Shown piece by piece: positions 54,377 to 64,000 of a stretch of 64,000 nt of DNA. Positions within the stretch are counted from its first letter, which is position 1. Each line of letters begins with the position of its first letter. The notes beneath the pieces were generated by a model. It was not told the DNA's origin, made no database searches, and was given only the letters and a program-made list of their open reading frames with translations. This DNA is from Platanthera guangdongensis (lineage: Eukaryota; Streptophyta; Magnoliopsida; Asparagales; Orchidaceae). A program made the translations under genes and the position numbers. The stretch is from NCBI GenBank assembly GCA_039583875.1, contig CM077149.1, forward strand, positions 155,028,249 to 155,092,248. The letters are read 5' to 3'.

Positions 54377-55258
54377 CAAGGTTTTAAGAACCAGACCGGA
54401 GAATGAACCGGTGGGACCAAAGGTTCAAAGTCCAACCGGTTGAACCGGTCGGACCGGGATTGAACCGTGATACTAGATAATAACATATTACATATCATAA
54501 ATCATAAGTTCATATCATATTATACATCATGAAAATATCAAATTTAGCTCAAATGTAACTAAATATAATCATTTTATTAAATAAAAAAATTTAAATAAAT
54601 AGTTATATATAGTAAGATACGTGTGTTTATAATGTAAATATCTATTTCAACACTATATATATATATACAAATGTTTTTTATAAAAAATTTGTAAAAATAT
54701 ATAATACATATTATATATTACATTGTAAGTGGAGGCGATTTGTAGGATACGGTTTGTACGATGTAAAAATTGAATTTATAATTTTTTCAATGATATATAA
54801 ATTTATTATGTTACATTAATATTAAACTGTATTTCAAAAAATAAATTTGTGTAAAAAATTGATTATTTATTATGAAATATAAAGTGGACATAAACATTGC
54901 CCATTATTATTCGTAAATAGTAATATATATATATATAATAGTCTGAACATTTATAACAAGTGTTGCTTGCCATAGTGGTTAGTATGTTTACTCTTCTTAC
55001 AAAGACCCTGGGTTCGATCCCCAACGCCAGCTTTTTTTCCTGAATTTTATTAAAATATTCAAATAGCTGTGTAGTGGGCCCGCCCGGTTGCCTAAAAACC
55101 GGACCGATTTCCGGTTAACCGGTCAAACCGCCCGGTTAACCGGTTCTTGGCCGGTTTTCGGTGGAGCCGGTTTTCAGTACCTGACCGGACCGCTCGGTGA
55201 ACCGGTCAGCGGTCCGACCGGTTGAACCGGCCGGTCCGGTCCGATTTTTAAAACGTTG
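54377..55258. mobile_element. Non-autonomous hAT-like element, 882 bases
   Basis: Starts CAAGGTTTTAAGAACCAGAC and ends ...CCGATTTTTAAAACGTTG, inverted copies with mismatches. The 8-base duplication CCTGCGAC and the CA start fit hAT. Subterminal regions are full of ACCGGTTGAACCGG-type words in both orientations. The middle is AT-rich and non-coding, with a tRNA-like module at 54961-55030. Confidence 0.88.
54961..55030 (+). other. tRNA-like module inside the hAT element
   Basis: CATAGTGGTTAGTATG resembles box A and GGGTTCGATCCCC (about 55009-55021) is a near-perfect box B, at tRNA-like spacing. No acceptor stem pairing or proper anticodon arm is evident, so I call it a tRNA-derived promoter-like module, not a tRNA gene. 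Confidence 0.55.
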
Positions 55259-55690
55259 CCTGCGACGGACTGCCAGACTCAGCCACCAGACCGCTCTGTT
55301 CAGCAGTCTCCGCTTTCAATTCGCGCACACTGCCACCTGGGACTAAGACCATATACGAGTCTAGTCGAACAACCGATCTTCGCAAATACAGAAGCAGACC
55401 GCGCAACCAGGCGGTCTCGGCGAACTAGACAACAAATCCGACTTGTCATAACACCATGACCAAGTCCACACAACCAGCGAACTCTGGCACAATCCGCGCG
55501 AATAGGCTCCATCAAACTGATTGGTTAGTCTCCACAGACCGCACTAACCGCCTGCCCCTCCGCGAGCCAGAGAACCTGACAGCTCTAAGCGGACTGTGCG
55601 GTCTCACATTCCAGACTGTAACAACCGCGGTTAGACAAGGCTAACCTCCCGGTTCCTTTACAGGGTACTTGCTGAACCAGACCGCAGAGG
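55259..55690 (-). repeat. Minus-strand LTR-like block, right part
   Basis: Continuation of the block at 53659-54376 after the hAT insertion, again dense in GACCGC / GCGGTC / AACCGC words (for example GACTGTGCGGTCTCAC near 55583, which resembles GCCTGTGCGGTCTC at about 59407 in the copia LTR downstream). No ORF with support. Confidence 0.4.
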
Positions 55691-56420
55691 AGAAGAAGAG
55701 AAGCCGAAAACCGGCTAACCTACACCTTCCACCCGAAAGACCGCTGGTGGTATCTGTAGTCTGCCATATCAAACCGCCCCACTCCACTTCACTTCTGCCG
55801 GTGGTCTATGCGCTTGTGCGTGGAGCTCCCGTGCTGGCTTGCTTGCTCCCGTTGGCTCCTCTGCGTGTCTTTGATCAAGATCTGGTTTAACTTAGATGGT
55901 TCAGGGGAATCCCATCAGAGAATATGATTCTTAAAAGCTTTGATCGAGAAGATGTTTCTTAAAAAAGCTTTGATCATGATGAGAAACATAACTCTACACA
56001 CTTCATCTCAAAGATTTTTTTTCTTTTAAATACTTGGAGCAAAATAAAAATAATCAAGGAATACCACATTCAAAAAAAATATTAATCTATACGCAAAATC
56101 AAATACCTATAAGCTTATACATTGTTTTACACAAATTATATATATGTATCTAACATATATAACACGTTGAAGTGTTGATAAAAACATAACCACCACCAAC
56201 AACAAAATCATCTATCCAGACCATAAGACCATCTATCCAGGCCATTAAACATTTATATGAGTAGCTCAAAATCATCTGTTAAACATGTGTATGTTGTTTT
56301 TCATAATCTCCACCTCATGCAGCTTTCTTCAAGATTTAGGCTTTAAGTATTGATAGTGATTAACCCCATTTTATAGAAAGTAAGGGGTGCACATAGTCAC
56401 ACCCCCATGATCTTCACTCA
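55691..56420. other. No gene recognised
   Basis: GC-balanced then AT-rich sequence. A hairpin-prone GATCATGGGTTTGACC / CCCCATGATCTTCACTC region lies near 56400-56445. Nothing coding. Confidence 0.35.
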
Positions 56421-57140
56421 AAAAGAGTGGGGATCATGGGTTTGACCGCGCACGCGATCACCACATCCGATCCCCGCGTGCCGATCCCACTCCGCATGGT
56501 GGGGTAACCGCCGCACCTCGCCGTCGATGGGCGTCCGGCCTCCTCCCTGGACGCCAGCCACCCGCCCCCGTTCGCAAGACTAGAAGGGGCGGCCGACCGG
56601 GCCGCCCCCTCCTCGGCCGCCCGAGCGGCCAAGGGGGCGGCCGACCGAACCACCCCCTCCTCGGCCGACCCAAGCGGCCAAGGGGGCGGCCGGCCGGGCC
56701 GCCCCTCTCCTTGGCCGTCGACGACCAAACGGATGGCCGCCCCGGCCGCCACTTTGACCTGCCGCCCGTGCGGCTTGGGGGGGGGGGGGGGGGGGCGGCC
56801 AACCGGGCAGCCCCCCTCTCCTTGGACACCGACGACCAAAGGGGCAGCCGCCCCTTTGCCCGGCCGCCCGTAAGCGGTGGCCAACCGGGCCGCCCCCCTC
56901 TCATTCGCCGCCGGCGGCCGCCCCTCGCCTTGGTCGTTAGTGGCCAAGGGGACGACCGCCCCGGCCGCCCCCTCCCTCGGCTGCCGGCGCGCGGCCGCGA
57001 AGAGCATCCTCTCCTCCCCGGCTGCTGTCAGCGGCCCTCTCTCGCAAGCGAACTCGGCGGCAAGTTCGTCAGCCGCCCGTGGAGGCCCTCTCCCACCGTC
57101 CGATCAGGGGGAGCATCGTCGGCTGTTCGATCCGCGCGTA
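56421..57140. repeat. GC-rich degenerate repeat block
   Basis: Five to six degenerate copies of about 55-120 bases with GGCCGCCCC, CTCCTTGGCCG..GACGACCAA and GGGGCGGCCG blocks in a C-rich context; a G run at about 56775-56794. It lies upstream of the TATA box at 57309, recalling the GC-rich array upstream of the TATA box in the gag-only elements, though the sequence is different. Confidence 0.6.
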
Positions 57141-57308
57141 ACCACCCGATAACCTACGTTAGTGGGAGGAATTTAATTAATATTTTATTATTAATTAAAT
57201 GGTCTCCTGATAGCTGGATATGCGCATTTAAATCTATACTAAAATCAATTATGCGGGTGGTTACGGTGTGCGGATAACCGCGTAACCACCGTAACCACCT
57301 CCCGGAGC

Positions 57309-57317
57309 CTATAAAAG
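57309..57317 (+). promoter_or_regulatory. TATA box of the two-exon gene
   Basis: CTATAAAAG between the GC-rich block and the ORF. About 300 bases of leader follow, ending in a splice-acceptor-like TTTTTGTCTTGTGCAG (to 57585), so the leader may contain an intron. Confidence 0.6.
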
Positions 57318-57609
57318 GAGCCTCAGAGTTCCTCATTTTCTAACTTTTTCCTCCGAGTCTTTTTCTTCCCCAGGTGGAAACTCTATCGAATTTCTCCTAC
57401 AAGCAGCACCCGAGCCGCACCTGAGCCGCACCCAAGCTACCAGTGGGCGTGTGTTGTTGTGTGTGTTTGCGTGTCCTTGTTGTTCTTGCGTGAGCGTCCT
57501 GCGCGTTTTCCTTTTTTGCGTGTCACTGGGGTTGCTTGGTCGCATTTTCGGGTGATTCTGAACTTTTGATTTTTGTCTTGTGCAGGTCTCGAAGTGCTCC
57601 TCCGGCCCG

Positions 57610-59176
57610 ATGCGTTTGCGTTCTTCTTTGACTGAAGATGGTGTGGATATTTGGAGGAAGAAGTACGGGCTTCCCGCCGATTTGGAAGTGAGGATCCCGC
57701 GCCCTGAGGAGCGGGTTCAAAATCCTCCTCGCGGCTGGCTGACGATTTGCAAAGTTTCTCTGAGGTCCGACTTCTGTTTTCTGCCGTGCGAGGAGGTGGT
57801 TGAGATCTTGAGGTTTTGCAGGGTGCCAATTTCCTTGTTCGTTCCGGCCGGAATTGCTCGGATTATGGGCTTAGTTGCTTTCTTCCGCGAGCATGGAGGT
57901 CGGTTTTCCCTGGACCAATTTCGGGATTGGTGCGATATTTATTCTGATGGTGGCGAGCGGATGGAGGTACGCAGCAATAAGGTCTGGTTGGAGTTTGAGG
58001 TCCGCAAAGATCGTCGTCATGACAACACTTTGTTTGGATACGTCAAGAATTCATGGGGCCTTCCTGAGGTGTGGGATACGCTTCCTGATCGCTGCCGCCG
58101 CGTGAGGGGGAAGGAGCAGGATTTTTCCCTAGTGCTTGGATTTTCTGAGCCTCGTGAGTTGGCCAATCGTCTGTTCAGCATTTATGTTTATGTGGAGGAT
58201 AAGCGGTTGGTGCAATGTGGTATTTCGGCGGACACAGGTCGGCCAGCGGAGACTTCTCGAGGAGGGGACCGTAAGAGGAAAGTGGTGACGGCGCCTCCTA
58301 GCGACCTTGATGTGGTGGCAGCGGTGACCTCTGATGCTTGTCATGATTTGACTCCCGAGGTGCAGATACTTGCTTCCCCAGTCCCCCTGGCATTTGCTGG
58401 TGTAGCTGCTCCGCGGATGTCCTCTTCCTTAAGGGCGATGAGCGATGCGGTATGGATTTGGTTCGTTTTCAAGGTTTTTTCCCTTATCATCTTTTACTAA
58501 TAGAGGCTAACTTTGCTCTTTCCTTTTTTTGCAGATAGAGACCCAGGCGCAGATTGCATTGACCTGGAATGATCATTACGTGAGCCTGAAGGATGGGTAC
58601 CTTACTCTTCAGGAGAAGCTTCGGTCGACGACGAGTTTGCTTGCCTCCTTGAGGGAGGAACATGACCGGGACATTGCGCGGTTCCGCCGGGTTGGTTTGG
58701 AGTTGAAGTCCGAGCTAGAGGATGCACATGCGGCTTTGGAAGTGGAGAAGACTTTGGTGGAGAGGACTACTCAGATGTTGAAGTATTAGACAGAGGAGAC
58801 TTCAGGCTTGGGAACCCAGTTACAGGTGGCGCGGGAGTAGGTCTTAAGCCTTGAGACTCAGCTTCGAGCGGCGAAGGCGCAGGTGGAGACGATATCCTCT
58901 GATGACCATACGTCAGAGCTGAAGGCTGCAGGGCTTGCGGAGTACTTGGAGTCGCTGGACTATATGCAAGACCGTAGCCTGATCGCGGAGGAGGTTCGTG
59001 ATGATATTTGGTCCAAGGAGGTGGAGCCTCAAATGGATGACATACGCGAGTTGGCGCTCCGACGCGGTGTCTCGAAGGCTTTTCGCTTTGTTACCAAGTG
59101 CTTGGGATGTGACACCTCCCGTTTTAGTTTTGCAGATGTCTCTGAGGATGAGCATTCTGACACCGAAGATGAGTAA
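57610..59176 (+). pseudogene. Two-exon retroelement-type protein with premature stops
   Basis: First ATG at 57610 (MRLRSSLTEDGVDIW). Exon 1 runs to 58449. A GT-AG intron of 85 bases (58450-58534; acceptor CTTTCCTTTTTTTGCAG) follows, and exon 2 continues in the same frame from 58535 to TGA/TAA-free sequence ending at 59176 (VSEDEHSDTEDE). The N-terminal about 190 residues (ISLFVPAGIARIMGLVAFFR, FSLDQFRDWCDIY, GYVKNSWGLPEVW) resemble the putative gypsy-type transposon domain (Pfam Transposase_28-like) common in plants. A basic patch (GGDRKRKVV) and a coiled-coil exon 2 follow. TAGs at 58787 and 58838 are both in CAG contexts. The family call is tentative; function unknown. Confidence 0.6.
58450..58534 (+). 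other. Spliceosomal intron
   Basis: GTATGGATTTGG donor, pyrimidine tract and TTTTTTTGCAG acceptor. Removal joins ...SDA to IETQAQIAL in frame and bypasses the stop that otherwise ends the first ORF. Confidence 0.7.
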
Positions 59177-59256
59177 TGGTACTTTTGTCATTGTATTTTC
59201 ATATTTGACTGTACTTTGTTTTGCCTCTTGTTTGGGCTTGGTTGTTGTTGTTGATT

Positions 59257-59606
59257 TGTTGAAGTATTAGACCAGGCGGCCTTGCGCTCTGGTCTGGCGG
59301 TCTCACTCAGGAGCTTGGAGACCGGGCGGTCTATCGGTCTCCCATTGCGGATTGTTCTTATCCTGCTGGAGTTGCCGAGCGGTTAACCCATCTGTCTAAC
59401 CGCGCGGCCTGTGCGGTCTCCTTTATTTCTAGCCTCTCAGCCTTGTACATGTTTAGTCCCACATTGTTTGTTTATACTCTCTCATATCTCCTCCATTCTA
59501 TAAAAGGGAGGTAATGCCTTTGTAAATGATATCTTTTTTGGATAATAAAATTTCAATTATTCAAAATTCTATCTGTTTGTTGTTGCATGTTCGCTACTTT
59601 TAACAT
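59257..59606 (+). repeat. 5' LTR of the right-hand copia element
   Basis: Probable start TGTTGAAGTATTAGACC and firm end CTACTTTTAACA, right before the primer site. It carries GCGGTC/GACCGC words (59270-59430), CTATAAAAGGG (59497-59507) as TATA box and GGATAATAAAATTTC as a poly(A)-like signal. The left edge is less certain than the right. Confidence 0.65.
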
Positions 59607-59617
59607 GGTATCAGAGG
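59607..59617 (+). other. Primer binding site (initiator tRNA-Met)
   Basis: TGGTATCAGAG immediately follows the LTR end. Confidence 0.93.
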
Positions 59618-60071
59618 ACACGGTCTTTTCCTCCTGATTGTGTGCGCTCTCTGATTCTCGCGGCTTGTTTCTGCTTCACGCGACCTGTCTTCGCGGCTTG
59701 CCTTCTCTTCTGCCCGCTGCCCTGTTCGCGTGGCTTGTTGCTTCTCTTCTCTCGCAGCTCTTCGTCGCCGCGACCTGTTTAGTTGTCGCAGCAACCTGAT
59801 TCCTTCTAGCCGACTGTTTTCCCCTAACTGTGCGGCCTGATTCTGTTCGCCCGGCTTGCGACTTGTTGTTGTCTCCGCTGCTTCTTGCTTCCTCTTATCT
59901 TCTGTTCGCTCGGACTTTTCAGTACGCGCGAGCTCTTCCCCATTGTGCCTTGGTCTGCTTCCTGGCCGCTAGTGTTCGCGCGACTTCTTCCCTTTAAACC
60001 GCTGCGGTTTCGCGCGGGTTGCTCTCCTTGTTCCTCTCCCCGTGACTTCTCTTCTTCTCGCGCGGTTTCCT

Positions 60072-61445
60072 ATGACTACTTACGGTCTCTCCACCCCCGT
60101 TATCTCCACCACTCCCGCAGCTCCTCCTCCACCTACTCCTTCGGGCAACCTTGGCACGCTTTCTAAGCTTGTTTGCTCCAACTATCCCGATTGGAGCGTT
60201 TCTTTCACCTTTCTTCTTCACTCTCAGCGCAAGCGTCATCACCTCACCGATGACCCTCCTCCTCGTACCTCGCCCGAATTTGATGACTGGGATGCGAGTG
60301 ATGCCCTTGTCCGCACTTGGCTCGCCAACAACCTCTCTGATAAGTGCCTTCCCGTCATTCGCCATGATGAGATGGTCAAGGCCGCCTGGCTTCACCTTGC
60401 TGCTCTCTATTCAAAGGGGGGCTAGACATCCCGCATTTATACTCTTTATGCGGACCTCTTTGCCCGCCCCTCCATGTCTCCTGCTGCAGCTTACCAGCAA
60501 GTTCAGGCTCTTGGCGTCGAGATCCTACAGAATCGTCCCTTCTCCGCGGACTTGACTGAGCAGCACAAACACTTCTAGGAACTCCTGGTTGTTTGTTATC
60601 TTCTCCGTCTTCCCGATTCCTATGATATGATCCGCCAGCAGATCTTGGGTGAGGCGGAATCTCCTACTTTGGATGCCACTGCGACTCGCATTGCCGCTGT
60701 TACTTCGCTGCTCCAACGGCCTCTGTTGGCCTCCCCCCTTCCCAGGACTCTTATGCTCACCAGGGGGGGTCCTAGTGGCCACAGCCACTCCGGCGGGCGT
60801 GGTTCGTCCAAGTTCCTCTGCTCTTACTGTGGTCGTACCAGCCACTCTGTTGACCGCTGCTGGCAGAAACATCCTCGTCTTCGCCCTTCTGGTGATGCTC
60901 CTTCCTCGACCTCTGCCTCCTTTCGGCCGTCTTCCTCTGTGGCCACGACTTCAGGTAGTGCCCACGTTGTTACCCAAGATAAATGGCTGATTGACTCGGG
61001 TGCTACAAATCATATGACTGGCAACCCTCATTGCTTCTCTCTCCTTGAAACGCATGACCGCCTACCCCCGATTCGTGCGGCGGATGGTTCACCGTCCCCG
61101 TTGCTCGGGACGGGCATGGTTCAAGTCATCCCGTCGCTTCGCTTGGAGGACACTCTCTATGTCCCGAAGTTCCCGTGCAATTTATTATCTGTTACCACTT
61201 TATGCCGACAACTACAGTGCTCTGTCTTATTCACTCCCACTTCTTGTTCTTTTCAGGACCCGAGGACCCAGCGGACGATTGCTACTGGGACTGAGAGCGG
61301 CGGCCTCTATTTCCTCGACGATGTTTCTGCTCTGTCCGCCTACTCCTCCTCTACAGATCTGCTTCAATGGCATCTTCGCCTTGGACATCCTCCTCCTCGA
61401 ATTCTTCGACAGCTTCTGCCCCACTTACCTCCGACCAGCTCAACT
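60072..61445 (+). pseudogene. Copia gag, protease and integrase N-terminus, broken
   Basis: Starts ATG at 60072 (MTTYGLSTPVIST, proline-rich). The gag capsid part (LVCSNYPDWSVSF, ALVRTWLANNLSDKC) is interrupted by TAGs at 60423 and 60576, and continues to a CCHC knuckle CSYCGRTSHSVDRC (about 60820-60860). The protease reads WLIDSGATNHMTG (about 60985-61020). The GAG-pre-integrase region has WHLRLGHPPPRIL (about 61368), after which the frame shifts by one near 61435. All stops are single-base changes in one frame. Confidence 0.88.
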
Positions 61446-64000
61446 GTGATGCGTGTCAGCTTGGCAAACATCATCGCTCCTCCTTCCCACCGAAGCAAGG
61501 TCATGGCTCCTCTCGCTCGTTTGATCTCATTCATTCTGATGTTTGGGGTCCTGCTCCTACCCTCACTGTTGGTCGGGGTAGTTCCTATTTTGTCACTTTT
61601 ATAGATGATTTTTCAAGATGTACCTGAGTGTATCTATTAAAAGATCGCTCTGAACTCTTTTCTGTTTGGTAATTATTTTATTTTATGATTAATAATCAGT
61701 TTGACATTTCTATTAAAGTTTTACGCTCTGATAATGCTAAGGAATATCTTAATCATGAGTTCTCCTCTTTCTTTCAACAACATGGTCTTCTTCATCAAAC
61801 TACTTGTGTTTACACCTCCCAGCAGAATGGGGTGGCGGAGCGTAAAAACCGCCACCTCCTTGATGTTGCTCGTACTCTCATGATGCAGATGCAAGTTCCT
61901 CGCTCCTACCGTGGCTACGCTGTGCTTCTCTCCTGCTATCTCATCAATCGCCTTCCCTCCACAGTTCTCCATGGCCAGACCCCCTTCTCCATTCTCTACC
62001 CCCGCAAGGAACCTTTTCCTCTCCCTCTCCGCGTCTTTGGCTGTACGGCTTTTGTTCACGCTCCCTCCGCTACCCGCGACAAGCTTTCCCCCCGTTCCAC
62101 CAAGTGTGTCTTTTTGGGGTACTCTACCACTCAAAAAGGCTATTGCTGTTTTGACCCCATTCTACGCAAGCAATTTGTCTCCGCGGATGTGACATTTTTC
62201 GAGAATGCTTCCTACTTCTCTCCTACCTCCTCTCTTCCTCCTGACGTCTCTGCTTCTCCACCGCCTCTATCCGTTCCCTCCACGCCTCTCGACATCTCCC
62301 CCCTTCCGTCCTATCCTCCACCGTCTTCTTCCCTGTCCGTCTCCCCACCCACCCCTCCTCCCTCTTCTACGGCGCCGTCTCTCTCTTGTCCCGGGCCAGC
62401 CTTCTCCGCCACGGACGCTCTGGTCGCTGACGCACACATCGACCTGGATCTTCCCATTGCTCTTTGCATAGGGGTGCAAGCGTGTACTCAACACCCGCTT
62501 GCGGCAGTTGTTTCCTATGATCGACTTTCTCCTTCTCGCAGGTGTTTTCCCTTGGCTATCTCCGCTACTTCTACTCCCCGCACCTACCAGGAGGCTCTTG
62601 TTATCCCTCATTGGAAATCTGTCATGGATGAAGAGATGTCTACTCTTATTGAACGGGGTACCTGGACCCTTGTTCCTCCTCCCGTGGGCACTGATGTGGT
62701 TGGCTGTCGCTGGGTCTTTGTTGTGAAATTTCGCCCCGACGGCACTGTGGATCGCTACAAGGCCCGGCTGGTGGCCAAAGGCTTCACTCAGACTTACGGC
62801 GTTGATTACTTTGATACTTTTTCTCCGGTTGCTCGCCTCAGCACCATCCGGGTTCTTCTCTCTGTGGTTGTTAACCGGGATTGGGCTATTTCCCAGCTTG
62901 ATGTCAAGAATGCCTTTCTCTATGGCGATCTTCAGGAGGACGTCTACATGGAGCAACCTCCTGGGTATGTTGCTCAGGGGGAGACACGCGTATGTCGTTT
63001 GAAGAAGGCCATTTATGGCCTAAAGCAGAGCCCTCGGGCGTGGTTCGACAAATTCAGTGGTATTGTGGCTACCATTGGCTTTACAAGGAGTTCGGCAGAT
63101 CACTCCTTATTCATTCGCAAAACGGCCTCGGGACTGGTGGTTTTGGCAGTATATGTGGATGATATTCTTCTTACTGGCGATGACCAAGATGGGGTGGACT
63201 TGACGAAGAAGCACCTCCGTCAACACTTGGTCACGAAGGATATGGGCTCCCCGAAATACTTTTTGGGGATAGAAATCTCTCGGAAACTTGACTCGTTGGT
63301 TCTCTCCCAACGAAAGTATACCCTTGATCTTCTACAAGAAGCGGGATTGATAGGTGCCAAACCGGCTCGGTTTCCCATAGCTATTGGAGAAGACAAAACG
63401 TGGACGGATGACTCGCCTCTTCTATCTGATGTCACATGGTACAGACGTTTGGTAGGCAAACTCATCTATCTCACAGTGACTAGACCCGACATCTTCTATG
63501 CTGTAGGCAAGGTCAGTCAGTTTATGCAAGCTCCCAGGGAGTGTCATCTTCAGTATGCCTTGAGGATTTTAGAGTATGTCAAAGTAGCACCAGGCAAAAG
63601 GCTAATCTTTCAGAAGAATGGTCATCTGAGGGTTGAGGCCTACTCATATTCAAGCTATGCGGATGATAAAGGCGATCGTAAGTCCACATCAGGTTTTTGT
63701 ACTTTTGTTGGAGGAAATCTTGTGAGTTGGAAGAGCAAGAAACAGTCTGTTATCTCCAGATCCAGTGCAGAAGCCGAATACCGGAGTATGACATCAACCA
63801 CGTGTGAGTTAAAGTAGTTGCGGGCTCTCATGCTTGACCTAGGAGAGGTCTATGACTATCCTCTTCCTATGTTCTGTGACAACAAGGCCGCTATATATAT
63901 ATCCAGAAATCCGGTCTTCCATGAGAGAACAAAGCATATAAAGGTTGACTGCCACTTCATTCGGGAAGAGATTTTGAAGAAACAGATTTGTACTCTGTTT
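61446..64000 (+). pseudogene. pol: Copia integrase, RT and RNase H, broken
   Basis: Integrase: zinc region CDACQLGKHHRSSF (about 61447), HSDVWGP, TGA at 61625 (former Trp before VYLL), TAA at 61670, then LRSDNAKEY and QQNGVAERKN from a 710-codon open stretch (61685-63817). [30 protein letters not shown], catalytic YVDDILL (about 63145-63165). RNase H: SYADDKGDRKSTSGFCTF, SRSSAEAEYRSM, TAG at 63815 (former Trp), then FCDNKAAIYI and HIKVDCHFIREE to the window edge. Catalytic residues are intact and damage is limited to a few point stops and one frameshift, so it is fairly young. Confidence 0.9.

Larger units (their letters stand above)
59257..64000 (+). mobile_element. Ty1-copia element (Ale/Retrofit-like), 3' end outside window
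   Basis: A short LTR (about 350 bases) is followed directly by the initiator-Met primer site and a single gag-pol. Its short LTR, proline-rich gag start and compact layout contrast with the SIRE-like elements; the Ale/Retrofit assignment is inference. It lies 80 bases after the end of the two-exon gene. RNase H continues to the window edge, and the 3' LTR is not seen. Confidence 0.85.

Noticed and set aside
54961..55030. Functional tRNA gene
   Set aside because: Box A/B-like, but no acceptor-stem complementarity or proper anticodon stem, and it lies inside a hAT-like element.
56414..57277. 148-197 codon ORFs in the GC-rich block, both strands
   Set aside because: Pro/Arg/Gly-rich translations of degenerate repeats; no conserved domain.
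57580..57609. Extension of the two-exon gene upstream of 57610
   Set aside because: No ATG, and the CAG at 57585 is a better splice acceptor than coding sequence.

Overview
The window is plant nuclear DNA and almost entirely transposable elements. The evidence is Ty1-copia and Ty3-gypsy LTR retrotransposons with methionine-initiator-tRNA primer sites, a plant-type LINE tail, Tourist- and hAT-like miniature elements, and no housekeeping gene. I cannot name the species. The only intact long reading frame I see is the gag of one LTR element (9554-11665).

Layout, left half (1 to about 39350): a nest built on an old plus-strand Ty3/gypsy chromovirus whose pieces lie at 7341-7359, 16227-18267 and 36682 onward, with its 3' LTR starting at 38507. 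Four elements sit in it: (a) a minus-strand SIRE-like copia element (1-7340, partial); (b) a gag-only LTR element, TRGAG-1 (7360-16221, target duplication GTGAC); (c) a complete but decayed plus-strand SIRE-like copia element (18268-36676, duplication TTATT); (d) inside (c), a second gag-only element, TRGAG-2 (22033-27720, duplication TGCCA). At all three fully visible insertions, removing the element and one duplication copy restores the interrupted reading, so the nesting order is firm.

Middle (about 39350-53600): a copia LTR remnant, an odd inverted plus direct repeat structure (40298-42150), a GC-rich LTR-like block (43290-44285), a minus-strand gypsy LTR ending at 46178, a 5'-truncated LINE (46496-47989) with an 18-base duplication, two Tourist-like MITEs, an 873-base TIR element, a hAT-like MITE, an RNase H fragment, a second GC-rich LTR-like block and a long TA microsatellite.

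Right (53600-64000): a minus-strand LTR-like block split by an 882-base hAT-like element, a two-exon retroelement-type gene with two premature stops (57610-59176), and the 5' LTR plus gag-pol of a plus-strand copia element that runs off the window.

The most unusual theme is that several unrelated LTR families each carry an array of their own short CpG-containing self-complementary word: GTGTCGACAC, ACTCGAGT, or TACCGC/GCGGTA. In the two SIRE-like elements the array lies just upstream of the LTR TATA box. The plus-strand copia element repeats this array-plus-TATA module inside the element, directly in front of its additional ORF, which suggests a second promoter. The gag-only elements instead carry 61-base GC-rich hairpin monomers in the LTR and 78- or 75-base tandem monomers between gag and the 3' LTR.
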